From NCBI GenBank assembly GCA_900770075.1, contig CAAGIZ010000256.1, positions 1-18,893 on the forward strand: 18,893 nucleotides of DNA, written 5' to 3'. This stretch comes from Spirochaetia bacterium (lineage in GTDB: Bacteria > Spirochaetota > Spirochaetia > Treponematales > Treponemataceae). Made by a program: the position numbers and the translations under genes. The notes beneath the pieces are model-generated. The model did not search any database. It was not told the origin of the DNA and saw only the letters and a list, made by a program, of their open reading frames with translations. This document shows positions 1-5,756 of this stretch, in pieces. Every line of letters begins with the position of its first letter. Positions within the stretch are counted from its first letter, which is position 1.

Positions 1-1233
1 GATTGCGTGGTAGCCGGTGTTGTCCTTTTTAAGGGTGATGCGGTAGGTGTCGCCAGTCTTGATGGAATCAGAACCCTGGTCATAAGAGAAAGCGTCTGCC
101 TTGCTGGTTGCGTGGGATTTGATTCCCTCGTCGCCAAGAGCAATTATTTCGTCTGTAAGACCGCTTACAAATCGTGCACCAATACCGTTTTTGATTTCCT
201 TTTTTACGCCGTTTACGTGGGTTGTAAATTTGCGGGTTATTACTCCGGCAGAGTTGTTGTAGGCAATCATAAGAGGCTGACCTTCAACACCAAGACGGTC
301 GATGGCAAGAAGACCGAAACCTTCCTGACCGTCTACCATAGGGTTGTGGTAGTCTACGTGAACTGTGGCTGTAAGTTCAAAATTTTCTTTTTTAGGATCG
401 ATTACCGTGTAATAGAAAGAAATTCCGTCAAAGAAGCTTTCAAATTTTCCGCCTTTTTCGATGATATTGCCGGTTGCTTCGTCATAAGTACATGAATAGA
501 GCTTGACTTTAAGGTTGTTTGGATCCAGAAGTTCATAGCGGTTGCGTGCCGGGTTTGTAGAAGTTCCGAATTCGGTAAAAGTCCATACCCGTTCTTTTTC
601 TGCACGAACCAGCTTGTGCATTGGCAGGGAACCAACCCTTTCCGTTCCACGAACTGCATAAACCGTTATGTCGGAATATTCGCCAGCTTTAAGCCCTTTG
701 ATTTCTGAAGAAAGGCCTTTTGTCTGAGCCTGCTCCTTTGTCTTGCCGCCGTCGGTGTAAGAAACCACATAGCCTTCTGCTTCTACAACCGGATCCCATT
801 TGATTGAAAGGGTTGTGTTGCCGATGTTCAGAACGCTGATTGCCGGCTTTGTAAGCGGAAGCTTAAAGTCAAATGCGACAGGTTCAGAAGCCTTTGCCGT
901 TGATTCGTTGTTGCGCTGGGTGTAAACGGTAAAAGTGTATTTACCAGAATACTCCGGTGTGAACTCGGAATGTTTTGCTGCTTTTCTTGCTTTTCCGAAA
1001 GGATTTTTTACCGGGCTTCCATAAGGACCCTTCATCTCTACATAGCCTTTGTCGGCTGTCTTTGTGTCTGTAGGAGCGTTAAACTGTACGGAAATTTCGT
1101 TCGGATTTCCTTCCGTAAGCCCTACAGAGGTGATTTTTGGAGCGGCAACCGAAGCCCAGTCCGGCCGTGCTGACTGAGCAAAACCGGAAAGCGCGATTGC
1201 TGCAAGAATTCCAAAAGAAACAATTTTTTTCAT
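1..1233 (-). CDS. Secreted protein with fibronectin III-like domains and a pectate-lyase-associated module (partial)
   Basis: An open frame of 411 codons runs from ATG at 1233 to the left edge without a stop, so the C-terminus is missing. A GGGAG ribosome site lies 6 bases upstream of the ATG. Residues 1-20 are a signal peptide (KK, then a hydrophobic run ending GFAQ), so the product is exported. Residues about 33-122 and 128-212 look like two fibronectin III-type beta domains (the second contains SIKWDPV and AEGYVVSY). From about 215 comes a different module with WTFTEFGTSTN, DGISFYYTVIDP and DGQEGFGLLAIDRLG (301-315). I recall this pattern from clostridial and paenibacillar pectate-lyase proteins, where it lies ahead of a right-handed beta-helix. 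That points to a polysaccharide-acting or -binding envelope protein, but any catalytic domain would lie outside the window. The adjacent upstream gene on the same strand carries another module of the same protein class. Domain assignment is from memory of motifs; enzyme function is inference. Confidence 0.72.
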   Translation of the reverse strand, partial: MKKIVSFGILAAIALSGFAQSARPDWASVAAPKITSVGLTEGNPNEISVQFNAPTDTKTADKGYVEMKGPYGSPVKNPFGKARKAAKHSEFTPEYSGKYTFTVYTQRNNESTAKASEPVAFDFKLPLTKPAISVLNIGNTTLSIKWDPVVEAEGYVVSYTDGGKTKEQAQTKGLSSEIKGLKAGEYSDITVYAVRGTERVGSLPMHKLVRAEKERVWTFTEFGTSTNPARNRYELLDPNNLKVKLYSCTYDEATGNIIEKGGKFESFFDGISFYYTVIDPKKENFELTATVHVDYHNPMVDGQEGFGLLAIDRLGVEGQPLMIAYNNSAGVITRKFTTHVNGVKKEIKNGIGARFVSGLTDEIIALGDEGIKSHATSKADAFSYDQGSDSIKTGDTYRITLKKDNTGYHAI

Positions 1234-1250
1234 TTTGTTCTCCCATTTAT

Positions 1251-1278
1251 ATTGTATCTATATGTACTATAAACACAA
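1251..1278 (-). promoter_or_regulatory. Putative sigma-70 promoter for the left-edge secreted gene
   Basis: On the minus strand a -35 box TTGTGT (1273-1278) and a -10 box TACAAT (1251-1256) are separated by 16 bases. Transcription would start only about 10 bases ahead of the ATG at 1233, so the leader would be very short. The -35 overlaps the T-run of the terminator of the upstream gene, a compact arrangement. Matches are good but were not tested. Confidence 0.4.
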
Positions 1279-1316
1279 AAAACGCAGACTGCCGTTTGTG
1301 GAAAAGCCTGCGTCTT
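1271..1316 (-). terminator. Rho-independent terminator after the 167-168 aa secreted protein
   Basis: Read on the minus strand, ACGCAG (complement of 1308-1313) pairs with CTGCGT (complement of 1282-1287) across a loop of about 20 bases, and TTTTT follows at 1281-1277. It lies 37 bases beyond the stop codon of the upstream gene at 1353. The two secreted genes are therefore probably separate transcripts, although read-through is possible. Confidence 0.55.
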
Positions 1317-1352
1317 TGTTTGAGTCAGAAATTTAGCGGAAAAATGCCTTGC

Positions 1353-1859
1353 TTACTTTCCAACATTGATTTTGTAGATGTTGATTCCTGATTTCTTTGA
1401 GTAAATTGTGTAAGTTCCATCAACAGGAGCCTTTACAGAACCGTCAGAAGCAGGTGTTCCAGCTTCGCCGTCGATGTCCATTGGAAGTTCTTTTACAACT
1501 TTTCCGTCTGGACCTGCAATTACGATGGCGCGCATATCTGTTTTGGAAGTAGAGTTACCCCAAACTGTGATTGTTTCTCCTGCTTTAGCAGGGAAAGAAA
1601 CTGAGCGGTACTCTGGTTTGCCGCTGCCCTGCAGCTGAAGAGCCATGCTGAATTCTTCACCGTTTGAAGCCTTGTGCATAGGCTTTTTTGCGATGTTCAT
1701 ATATTTTTCGCTTGTTGCATGAAGAACGAAACCATCTTCTACAGCTTTGTCTTCTGTAATGGTTCCTTTTTCCATATCTTCAGCACTGAAATAACCTTCT
1801 GCAAATGCTGCTGTGCAGAGCATAAGACAGGCAGAGATGATACCAACTAACTTTTTCAT
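1353..1859 (-). CDS. Small secreted beta-sandwich protein, pectate-lyase-type accessory module
   Basis: A complete 168-aa protein. The signal peptide (MKKLVGIISACLMLCTAAFA, residues 1-20) predicts export with cleavage after AFA. An AAGGAGG ribosome site lies just upstream, which fixes the ATG. The mature part is one small domain with the segments FVLHATSEKYMNI, YRSVSFPAKAGETITVWGNS, MRAIVIAGPDGKVV and DGTYTIYSKKSGINIYKI. I recall this domain pattern from the accessory regions of clostridial pectate lyases and related secreted carbohydrate-active enzymes, where it is fused to a catalytic domain; here it stands alone. It could bind plant polysaccharide at the cell surface, or simply be a structural module. 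No catalytic residues are evident. It lies upstream of, and in line with, the larger secreted gene but is cut off from it by a terminator. It has a long structured leader (1914-1965). Being a real secreted gene is secure; the function is not. Confidence 0.8.
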   Translation of the reverse strand: MKKLVGIISACLMLCTAAFAEGYFSAEDMEKGTITEDKAVEDGFVLHATSEKYMNIAKKPMHKASNGEEFSMALQLQGSGKPEYRSVSFPAKAGETITVWGNSTSKTDMRAIVIAGPDGKVVKELPMDIDGEAGTPASDGSVKAPVDGTYTIYSKKSGINIYKINVGK

Positions 1860-1913
1860 TGAAAAGCCTCCTTAATTTGGGTGTCCTTAATTGAACATAT
1901 AAGTTTTTGTTTA

Positions 1914-1965
1914 GATACAGTTTTTATGCCGTTTTTTTGGGAAAAAACTGCTATGTATCATTATA
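1914..1965 (-). promoter_or_regulatory. -10 element and 5' leader hairpin of the small secreted protein gene
   Basis: On the minus strand a perfect TATAAT lies at 1965-1960. The best -35, TTATTT, is weak, with a spacing of about 16. The predicted transcript begins almost at once with a hairpin: CAGTTTTT (complement of 1943-1950) pairs with AAAAACTG (complement of 1918-1925), extended by GATA/TATC around a 5-base bulge. About 55 further leader bases precede the AAGGAGG site. A 5'-terminal stem of this kind often protects abundant messages from decay; that role is inference. Confidence 0.4.
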
Positions 1966-2110
1966 TAGTAAAATATGGAAAAAATAAGGGCAATATTTGA
2001 ACAAAGACGATATTTAAAGGAATTTTCTGTTAAAAAACTGAAAAAGAAAAGCAATATTTTATAAATTTTTTGCTAAAATATAGGATAAGAAGGGCAGGGT
2101 CTTTGGATGC

Positions 2111-2198
2111 AGCCCGGATTGGAGCAGCGGCAAGGCCGTTCCGAAGCGGCGAGCGGAGGAATGGAGGCGCCCCGACGCCGGAACTGCGGAAAGCCGGT
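2111..2198 (+). repeat. 88-bp GC-rich dispersed repeat, copy A
   Basis: This segment, starting AGCCCGGATTGGAGCAGCGG and ending with GGAAAGCCGGT, matches the reverse complement of 10937-11024 over all 88 positions with three mismatches (two at 2132-2134, one at 2150). The flanks share nothing, so the unit boundaries are real. It contains short inverted pairs (GGCG/CGCC, TTCCG/CGGAA) that could fold. It is non-coding and lies between two divergent genes. A related but rebuilt element lies at 5523-5618. Confidence 0.8.
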
Positions 2199-2324
2199 GT
2201 GACAGAAAAACAAGGTGCAGGCAAGGGAGCGGGGCTTTTGCGGGGGATGTGCTGCCAAAAAAACTCCCGGAAGAATTTTTTGAGGTTTTGTGGAAATTTT
2301 ACAGAATAATAACTGGAGATTTAT

Positions 2325-2400
2325 TTGAAAAAAAATTTCATACGTTGTAGAATTCCAAGTAAATTCGGGCACTTCGAGAAACTGAAGTTTTTAGAACTTC
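2325..2400 (+). promoter_or_regulatory. Phosphofructokinase promoter and leader with competing hairpins
   Basis: TTGAAA (2325-2330) and TAGAAT (2348-2353) are spaced by exactly 17 bases, a strong sigma-70 match. The leader then holds ACTTC (2371-2375), which can pair with GAAGT (2384-2388) just before a T-run (2388-2392). The same GAAGTT (2384-2389) can instead pair with AACTTC (2395-2400). The two folds exclude each other, as in a small attenuator. The stems are short (5-6 bp), so the promoter is the firmer part of this call. Confidence 0.5.
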
Positions 2401-2420
2401 CCATTTAAAAAGAGGTTTTT

Positions 2421-3794
2421 ATGGCACAGAAATATGATTTTTCCATTGAGCAGCTGGGGCCTTGCAAGGTTCATTCGCCGATTGAACTTTCTACAAAACA
2501 CGGCGATTTTCGTGCAAATTACGTAAAGGATTCTTCTTCGGTAAGGTATTCGGTCAATGTTTTTGAAGATTCTCCGGCGGAAGACTGTCTGGACGTTTCC
2601 AACCTTATGCAGAAGGCAGGTCCGAGGGAATACATCTATTTTAATCCTGCTCACGTAAATGCAGGAATCTGTACCTGCGGCGGTTTGTGTCCGGGGCTTA
2701 ACGACGTAATCCGTGCCATCGTGCGCTGTCTTTACTACCGCTACGGCGTAAAAAAAATCCGGGGCTTCAGGTTCGGCTTTAAGGGCTTTTTTCCGGAGAG
2801 CGGCTTTGACACCGTGGACTTGACCCCTCAGACGGTGGACGACATCCACAAAATCGGCGGTTCTTTTTTGGGTACCAGCCGTGGAGGCGGAAACCGCACT
2901 ATTGACATTGTGGATGCGGTAGAATCCCTCAGCATAAACATGCTGTTTATAATCGGCGGTGACGGAACCCAGCGCGGGGCTCTGGACATTGCCAACGAAA
3001 TTGAAAAGCGGGGGCTTAAGGTTGCCGTTGTGGGCATTCCTAAAACCGTAGACAACGACCTGCTTTTTATTGACCGTTCCTTTGGTTTTGAAACGGCGGT
3101 GGAACGTGCCACGGAAGCGGTTTCTTCAATCCACATGGAAGCATTCAGCCAGATAAACGGAATCGGGCTTGTAAAGCTTATGGGCCGGGAGTCTGGTTTT
3201 ATTGCCACTGCCACTGCCATTGCCAGTCACGAAACCAATTTCTGTCTTATTCCGGAAGTGCCTTTTGAACTTAACGGGCCGAACGGTTTTCTTGAACATC
3301 TGGAAAAGAGGATTCTTGAACGCCATCACGCCGTAATTGTCGTTGCCGAAGGTGCAGGTCAGGATTTGCTTGCCACCACGGACGAAACCGATGCCAGCGG
3401 AAACAAAAAACTTGCAGATATCGGAATTTTCCTGCGGGACAAGATAAACGAGTATTTTAACGCAAAGGGAATACACATCAACCTTAAATATGTGGATCCA
3501 AGTTACCAGATCCGCTCTTCTGTAACCACTGCCAACGATTCCATCTACTGCGAACGCCTTGGAAGTTATGCTGCCCACGCTGCAATGGCCGGAAAAACAA
3601 AGATGGTTGTAGGTCTTGTAAACAACAAGTACGTCCACCTGCCGATTCAGATGGTTACAATGAAGCGCAATTTTGTGGACCCTGAAGGTGCACTGTGGCG
3701 GGATGCCCTGGATGCAACAAGACAGCCGATTTTAATGGTGAACAACCTGAATACCGTTTCGGAAAAATACAGGGGCGTTCACGAAAACCACTGA
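2421..3794 (+). CDS. pfkA: 6-phosphofructokinase, long spirochaete type, probably ATP-dependent
   Basis: A 457-aa protein that phosphorylates fructose 6-phosphate to fructose 1,6-bisphosphate, the committing step of glycolysis, in the cytoplasm. The PFK signatures occur in order: GGLCPGLN (87-94), the phosphoryl-donor motif GGDGT (179-183), the catalytic PKTVDND (207-213), FGFETA (221-226) and MGRESGF (254-260). Pyrophosphate-dependent enzymes usually carry Asp where the second Gly of GGDG sits, so Gly predicts ATP as donor. The Lys in PKTVDND resembles the trypanosomatid/group-X type rather than the short E. coli type (PGTIDND). The extra N-terminal 75 residues and total length fit the 440-460-aa spirochaete enzymes (Borrelia/Treponema second PFK). 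The ATG at 2421 has an AAAGAGG site at the usual distance. The gene is monocistronic, with its own promoter upstream and a convergent terminator region downstream. Donor specificity is inference. Confidence 0.93.
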   Translation: MAQKYDFSIEQLGPCKVHSPIELSTKHGDFRANYVKDSSSVRYSVNVFEDSPAEDCLDVSNLMQKAGPREYIYFNPAHVNAGICTCGGLCPGLNDVIRAIVRCLYYRYGVKKIRGFRFGFKGFFPESGFDTVDLTPQTVDDIHKIGGSFLGTSRGGGNRTIDIVDAVESLSINMLFIIGGDGTQRGALDIANEIEKRGLKVAVVGIPKTVDNDLLFIDRSFGFETAVERATEAVSSIHMEAFSQINGIGLVKLMGRESGFIATATAIASHETNFCLIPEVPFELNGPNGFLEHLEKRILERHHAVIVVAEGAGQDLLATTDETDASGNKKLADIGIFLRDKINEYFNAKGIHINLKYVDPSYQIRSSVTTANDSIYCERLGSYAAHAAMAGKTKMVVGLVNNKYVHLPIQMVTMKRNFVDPEGALWRDALDATRQPILMVNNLNTVSEKYRGVHENH

Positions 3795-3817
3795 GTTTTT
3801 AAGCAGGGGTTTTGAGC

Positions 3818-3846
3818 AAAAAAAAGGAGGGGGAAGTCTCCCCCTC
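3818..3846 (-). terminator. Rho-independent terminator for the glycosidase gene
   Basis: Read on the minus strand, an 8-bp perfect stem GAGGGGGA/TCCCCCTC (3839-3846 with 3827-3834, 4-base loop) is followed one or two bases later by T8 (complement of 3818-3825). It is about 85 bases beyond the stop codon at 3931. On the plus strand the hairpin is not followed by T, so it serves the leftward gene. Confidence 0.75.
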
Positions 3847-3883
3847 GCTCCAACCGCCTGCGGCGTTTTGCGCTGCCCCCTCT

Positions 3884-3920
3884 GCGGGCTTCAGACGCCA
3901 GCCCGCAACGCCCGCTTTTT
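3884..3920 (+). terminator. Probable terminator for phosphofructokinase
   Basis: GCGGGC (3884-3889) can pair with GCCCGC (3910-3915), which runs straight into TTTTT (3916-3920). A competing 7-bp stem, GCGGGCT with AGCCCGC (3900-3906), is also possible. It is about 90 bases beyond the phosphofructokinase stop and ends just before the stop of the convergent gene, so each strand has its own terminator in this 136-bp gap. Confidence 0.5.
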
Positions 3921-3930
3921 AAGATACCCT

Positions 3931-5415
3931 TTACAGCTTGTCTATGAGCATTGAACACTTGCCGCTTGGAATTGGCAGTGTCTTTTTCTTCTGGTCCAGG
4001 ATATTTATCGTAAAATAGTAGAGTTTTTCGCTTTCCATCTGGATTTCCCAGCCCCGCACGGATTTGTTGCTTAAAATCGTTATGAGGTTGCGCTTGAGGG
4101 AAAGTTTTTCTATGCCCATTATTTCCAGGTTTGGTATTATCCAGTCTACCGTCTTGCGAGGCAGGCTTATGGAAAGACCTATTACGTTTTCTATCATGAG
4201 GGCGATGGTAGAAAGCCCCACTGTCTGAAGGTAACGCTGTTTCGGGAACTTTGGATTTGATTCCATAACTGCGTGCCCTTCCTTGCAAGGCTTGTAGGCT
4301 TCGTACATGTCGCCTTTTTTGCCGTCTGCCGGCTGCAGCCCTTCCAGAATAAAGTAAAGATGCCTTATGGCACATTCTCTGGCAAGGTTGTAGTGCTGGT
4401 ATTTTTCCAGCCCTTTTATAACCATAAAGTTCATTGCCGGATATACGGAACCCCGGAAACCTTCGCCGTTTTCGTTAAAGTCCAGGCTGTCGGCACTCAG
4501 GGTCGGGAACGGATGGTCTGTTCCGAAGGTGCACGGGTTTGAAAGGTGGTCTATGAGGGCGTCGGCCCGGTCTGCATTAGGAATTTCTGCCAGAAGCGGC
4601 CAGAAACCGGCGATGGTCTTTTGGGTAAGCCTTTGTTCGTCTTTGTCCAGATCGTAGTAAAAACCAGAACTGCTGTCCCACATAAGGGAGTTGATTCTGG
4701 TTTTGAGGGAGAAATATGCCCTCTTGTACTGGAAGCTTATTTCCTTGTCGTTGAGAATGTCGCCCAAAGCACTCATGTGGGCGCAGTTTATTGCCATTGC
4801 CGAGTTAAAGTCTACGGCATAGCAGGTGTTCTGCCTCGGGGAATTGTACATGGTGCTGGCAGAAACCGGTGCGCTGTAAAGGCCGTTTGGCTGCTTGAAA
4901 GTCTGGTCTACCCATTCCATGTATTTTTGAAGAATAGGCATTATTTCCTTTACCCGCCGCTTGTTTGCCGACTTGTGGTAGAGGTTGAATTCTGCCCAAG
5001 CAAAGAGAGGAAGTCCTGCACCTTCCGGGTTGTCTTCCGTAAAAATCGGAGTGCCGGATTTTAAATCGTACTTCCAGCGGATAGCACCGTCCGGTTCCTG
5101 CTTGCTGTAGAAAAAGTCAAGGTTCTGGTTTGCCGGATAGTTGCGGTTTGAATAAACGAGAAAAAAGGAAGAAAAAATCGATTCGAACTGATCGATTGTG
5201 ACCGAAGAGATGGGGTTGGGAGCCTTTGGGTCTGGTGCCGGAGTTAAGACGACATTGCCGTCTTTGTCCTGAGGATATACAAAAAATCCGTTGGTTGAGT
5301 CTTCGGTCAGTTTGGAATCCAGCCAGAAAGAAGAAAGCCAGTTCCATGTTTTGTCGTAGATGTCTACAAAGTCCTGATCGTAAAAGTGAATTTTCGGAAA
5401 GTCGCGCTTGTTCAC
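3931..5415 (-). CDS. Trehalase-like six-hairpin glycosidase (GH37/GH63/MGH1-like superfamily), cytoplasmic
   Basis: A 494-aa protein without a signal peptide or membrane segment. The start is GTG at 5415 (AAGGGG site 5 bases upstream); no in-frame ATG lies nearby. Superfamily features occur in order: TFDSF-like DQFESIFSSFFLVYSN (75-90), FFYSKQEPDGAIRW (101-114), YNSPRQ (190-195), FWPLLAEIP (271-279), FRGSVYPAMNFMVIKGLEKY (320-339) and MYEAYKP (370-376), where Glu372 is a candidate base. This fits an (alpha/alpha)6 barrel hydrolysing a small alpha-linked glycoside. In the better-known relatives the acid is an Asp immediately before NSPR (SG-x-DNSPR); here Tyr190 is in that place (TMYNSPR), so substrate and even activity are uncertain. 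A short all-beta tail follows residue 415. The gene has its own promoter and terminator. The intracellular location suggests action on an imported or stored oligosaccharide, next to glycolysis, but the pairing with the convergent phosphofructokinase may be chance. Confidence 0.78.
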   Translation of the reverse strand: MNKRDFPKIHFYDQDFVDIYDKTWNWLSSFWLDSKLTEDSTNGFFVYPQDKDGNVVLTPAPDPKAPNPISSVTIDQFESIFSSFFLVYSNRNYPANQNLDFFYSKQEPDGAIRWKYDLKSGTPIFTEDNPEGAGLPLFAWAEFNLYHKSANKRRVKEIMPILQKYMEWVDQTFKQPNGLYSAPVSASTMYNSPRQNTCYAVDFNSAMAINCAHMSALGDILNDKEISFQYKRAYFSLKTRINSLMWDSSSGFYYDLDKDEQRLTQKTIAGFWPLLAEIPNADRADALIDHLSNPCTFGTDHPFPTLSADSLDFNENGEGFRGSVYPAMNFMVIKGLEKYQHYNLARECAIRHLYFILEGLQPADGKKGDMYEAYKPCKEGHAVMESNPKFPKQRYLQTVGLSTIALMIENVIGLSISLPRKTVDWIIPNLEIMGIEKLSLKRNLITILSNKSVRGWEIQMESEKLYYFTINILDQKKKTLPIPSGKCSMLIDKL

Positions 5416-5464
5416 AATAGCCCCTTAAAATCGAGTAGAAATTATCCTAGTGATTGTTCCAGTA

Positions 5465-5470
5465 ATTATA
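5465..5470 (-). promoter_or_regulatory. Extended -10 promoter for the glycosidase gene
   Basis: On the minus strand TGATATAAT gives a perfect TATAAT (complement of 5465-5470) with the TG of an extended -10. The only -35 candidate, TTGGAA, is 19 bases away, which suits an extended -10 promoter. The start of transcription would lie about 45 bases ahead of the GTG. Confidence 0.5.
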
Positions 5471-5522
5471 TCATAAAAATTGAAATTTTTTCCAAAAAAA
5501 CAAATTTTTTTATATAAAATTT

Positions 5523-5618
5523 AGCCCCGATTGGAGCCCCGTCGCAGGCGTTCTAAAAAACAGCCGGCTTTAGACGTCTGTTTTTTAGAATGGAGCGGAA
5601 GCGGAAGGGCGCAAAGCG
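5523..5618 (+). repeat. Mosaic repeat related to the 88-bp element, with a 13-bp palindrome inside
   Basis: The element begins AGCCCCGATTGGAGC (compare AGCCCGGATTGGAGC in copies A and B) and later has GAATGGAGCGGAAG (compare GGAATGGAGGCG). Its middle is different: a perfect 13-bp stem, TTCTAAAAAACAG (5551-5563) with CTGTTTTTTAGAA (5578-5590), around a 14-base loop. The shared ends with an unrelated centre suggest a modular family. It lies in a 341-bp gene-free gap (5416-5756), downstream of the 578-aa protein gene and upstream of the glycosidase promoter. Confidence 0.55.
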
Positions 5619-5624
5619 GGTTCG

Positions 5625-5678
5625 GGAAGTGCTGATTAACACTTTGAGGCGATTAATCAGCACTTCCCGTCAAATTGC
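5625..5678 (+). repeat. 54-nt palindromic repeat, copy 1
   Basis: A perfect 17-bp stem is formed by 5623-5639 (ends GGAAGTGCTGATTAA) and 5653-5669, with a 13-base loop. The whole 5625-5678 stretch equals the reverse complement of 12679-12732 except for one base in the loop (G at 5649 versus A). A second small hairpin, CCGTAAGTC/GACTTACGG (5678-5698), abuts it. No T-run follows on either strand, so it is not an ordinary terminator, though it lies 79 bases beyond the stop of the minus-strand gene. Confidence 0.8.
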
Positions 5679-5756
5679 CGTAAGTCAAAGACTTACGGAC
5701 AATAACAGGATTTATTCAGTGTTTCCTTGGACAGTGGATCCGCTCCAAATTCCTCG

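Larger units (their letters stand above)
1860..2420. other. 561-bp gene-free divergent intergenic region
   Basis: No credible gene is present. From left to right it holds the leader and promoter of the leftward secreted gene (1914-1965), AT-rich DNA in which I see nothing specific (1966-2110), the 88-bp dispersed repeat (2111-2198), a GC-richer tail without recognisable content (2199-2310), and the promoter and leader of the phosphofructokinase gene (2325-2400). Open frames across 2030-2372 exist only because the repeat is GC-rich; they lack ribosome sites and protein-like composition. Confidence 0.6.

Noticed and set aside
7..495. Plus-strand 162-codon frame at the left edge
   Set aside because: It is the mirror of the secreted gene on the minus strand, whose signal peptide, ribosome site and domain motifs are clear.
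2030..2372. Overlapping open frames of 64-99 codons on both strands
   Set aside because: They arise from the GC-rich 88-bp repeat, have no ribosome sites and low-complexity Arg/Pro/Ala content, and the inverted copy at 10937 gives the same artefact peptides.
5625..5698. Terminator for the 578-aa protein gene
   Set aside because: The stems are strong, but neither strand has a T-run after them, and the sequence recurs at 12679, so it is treated as a repeat.
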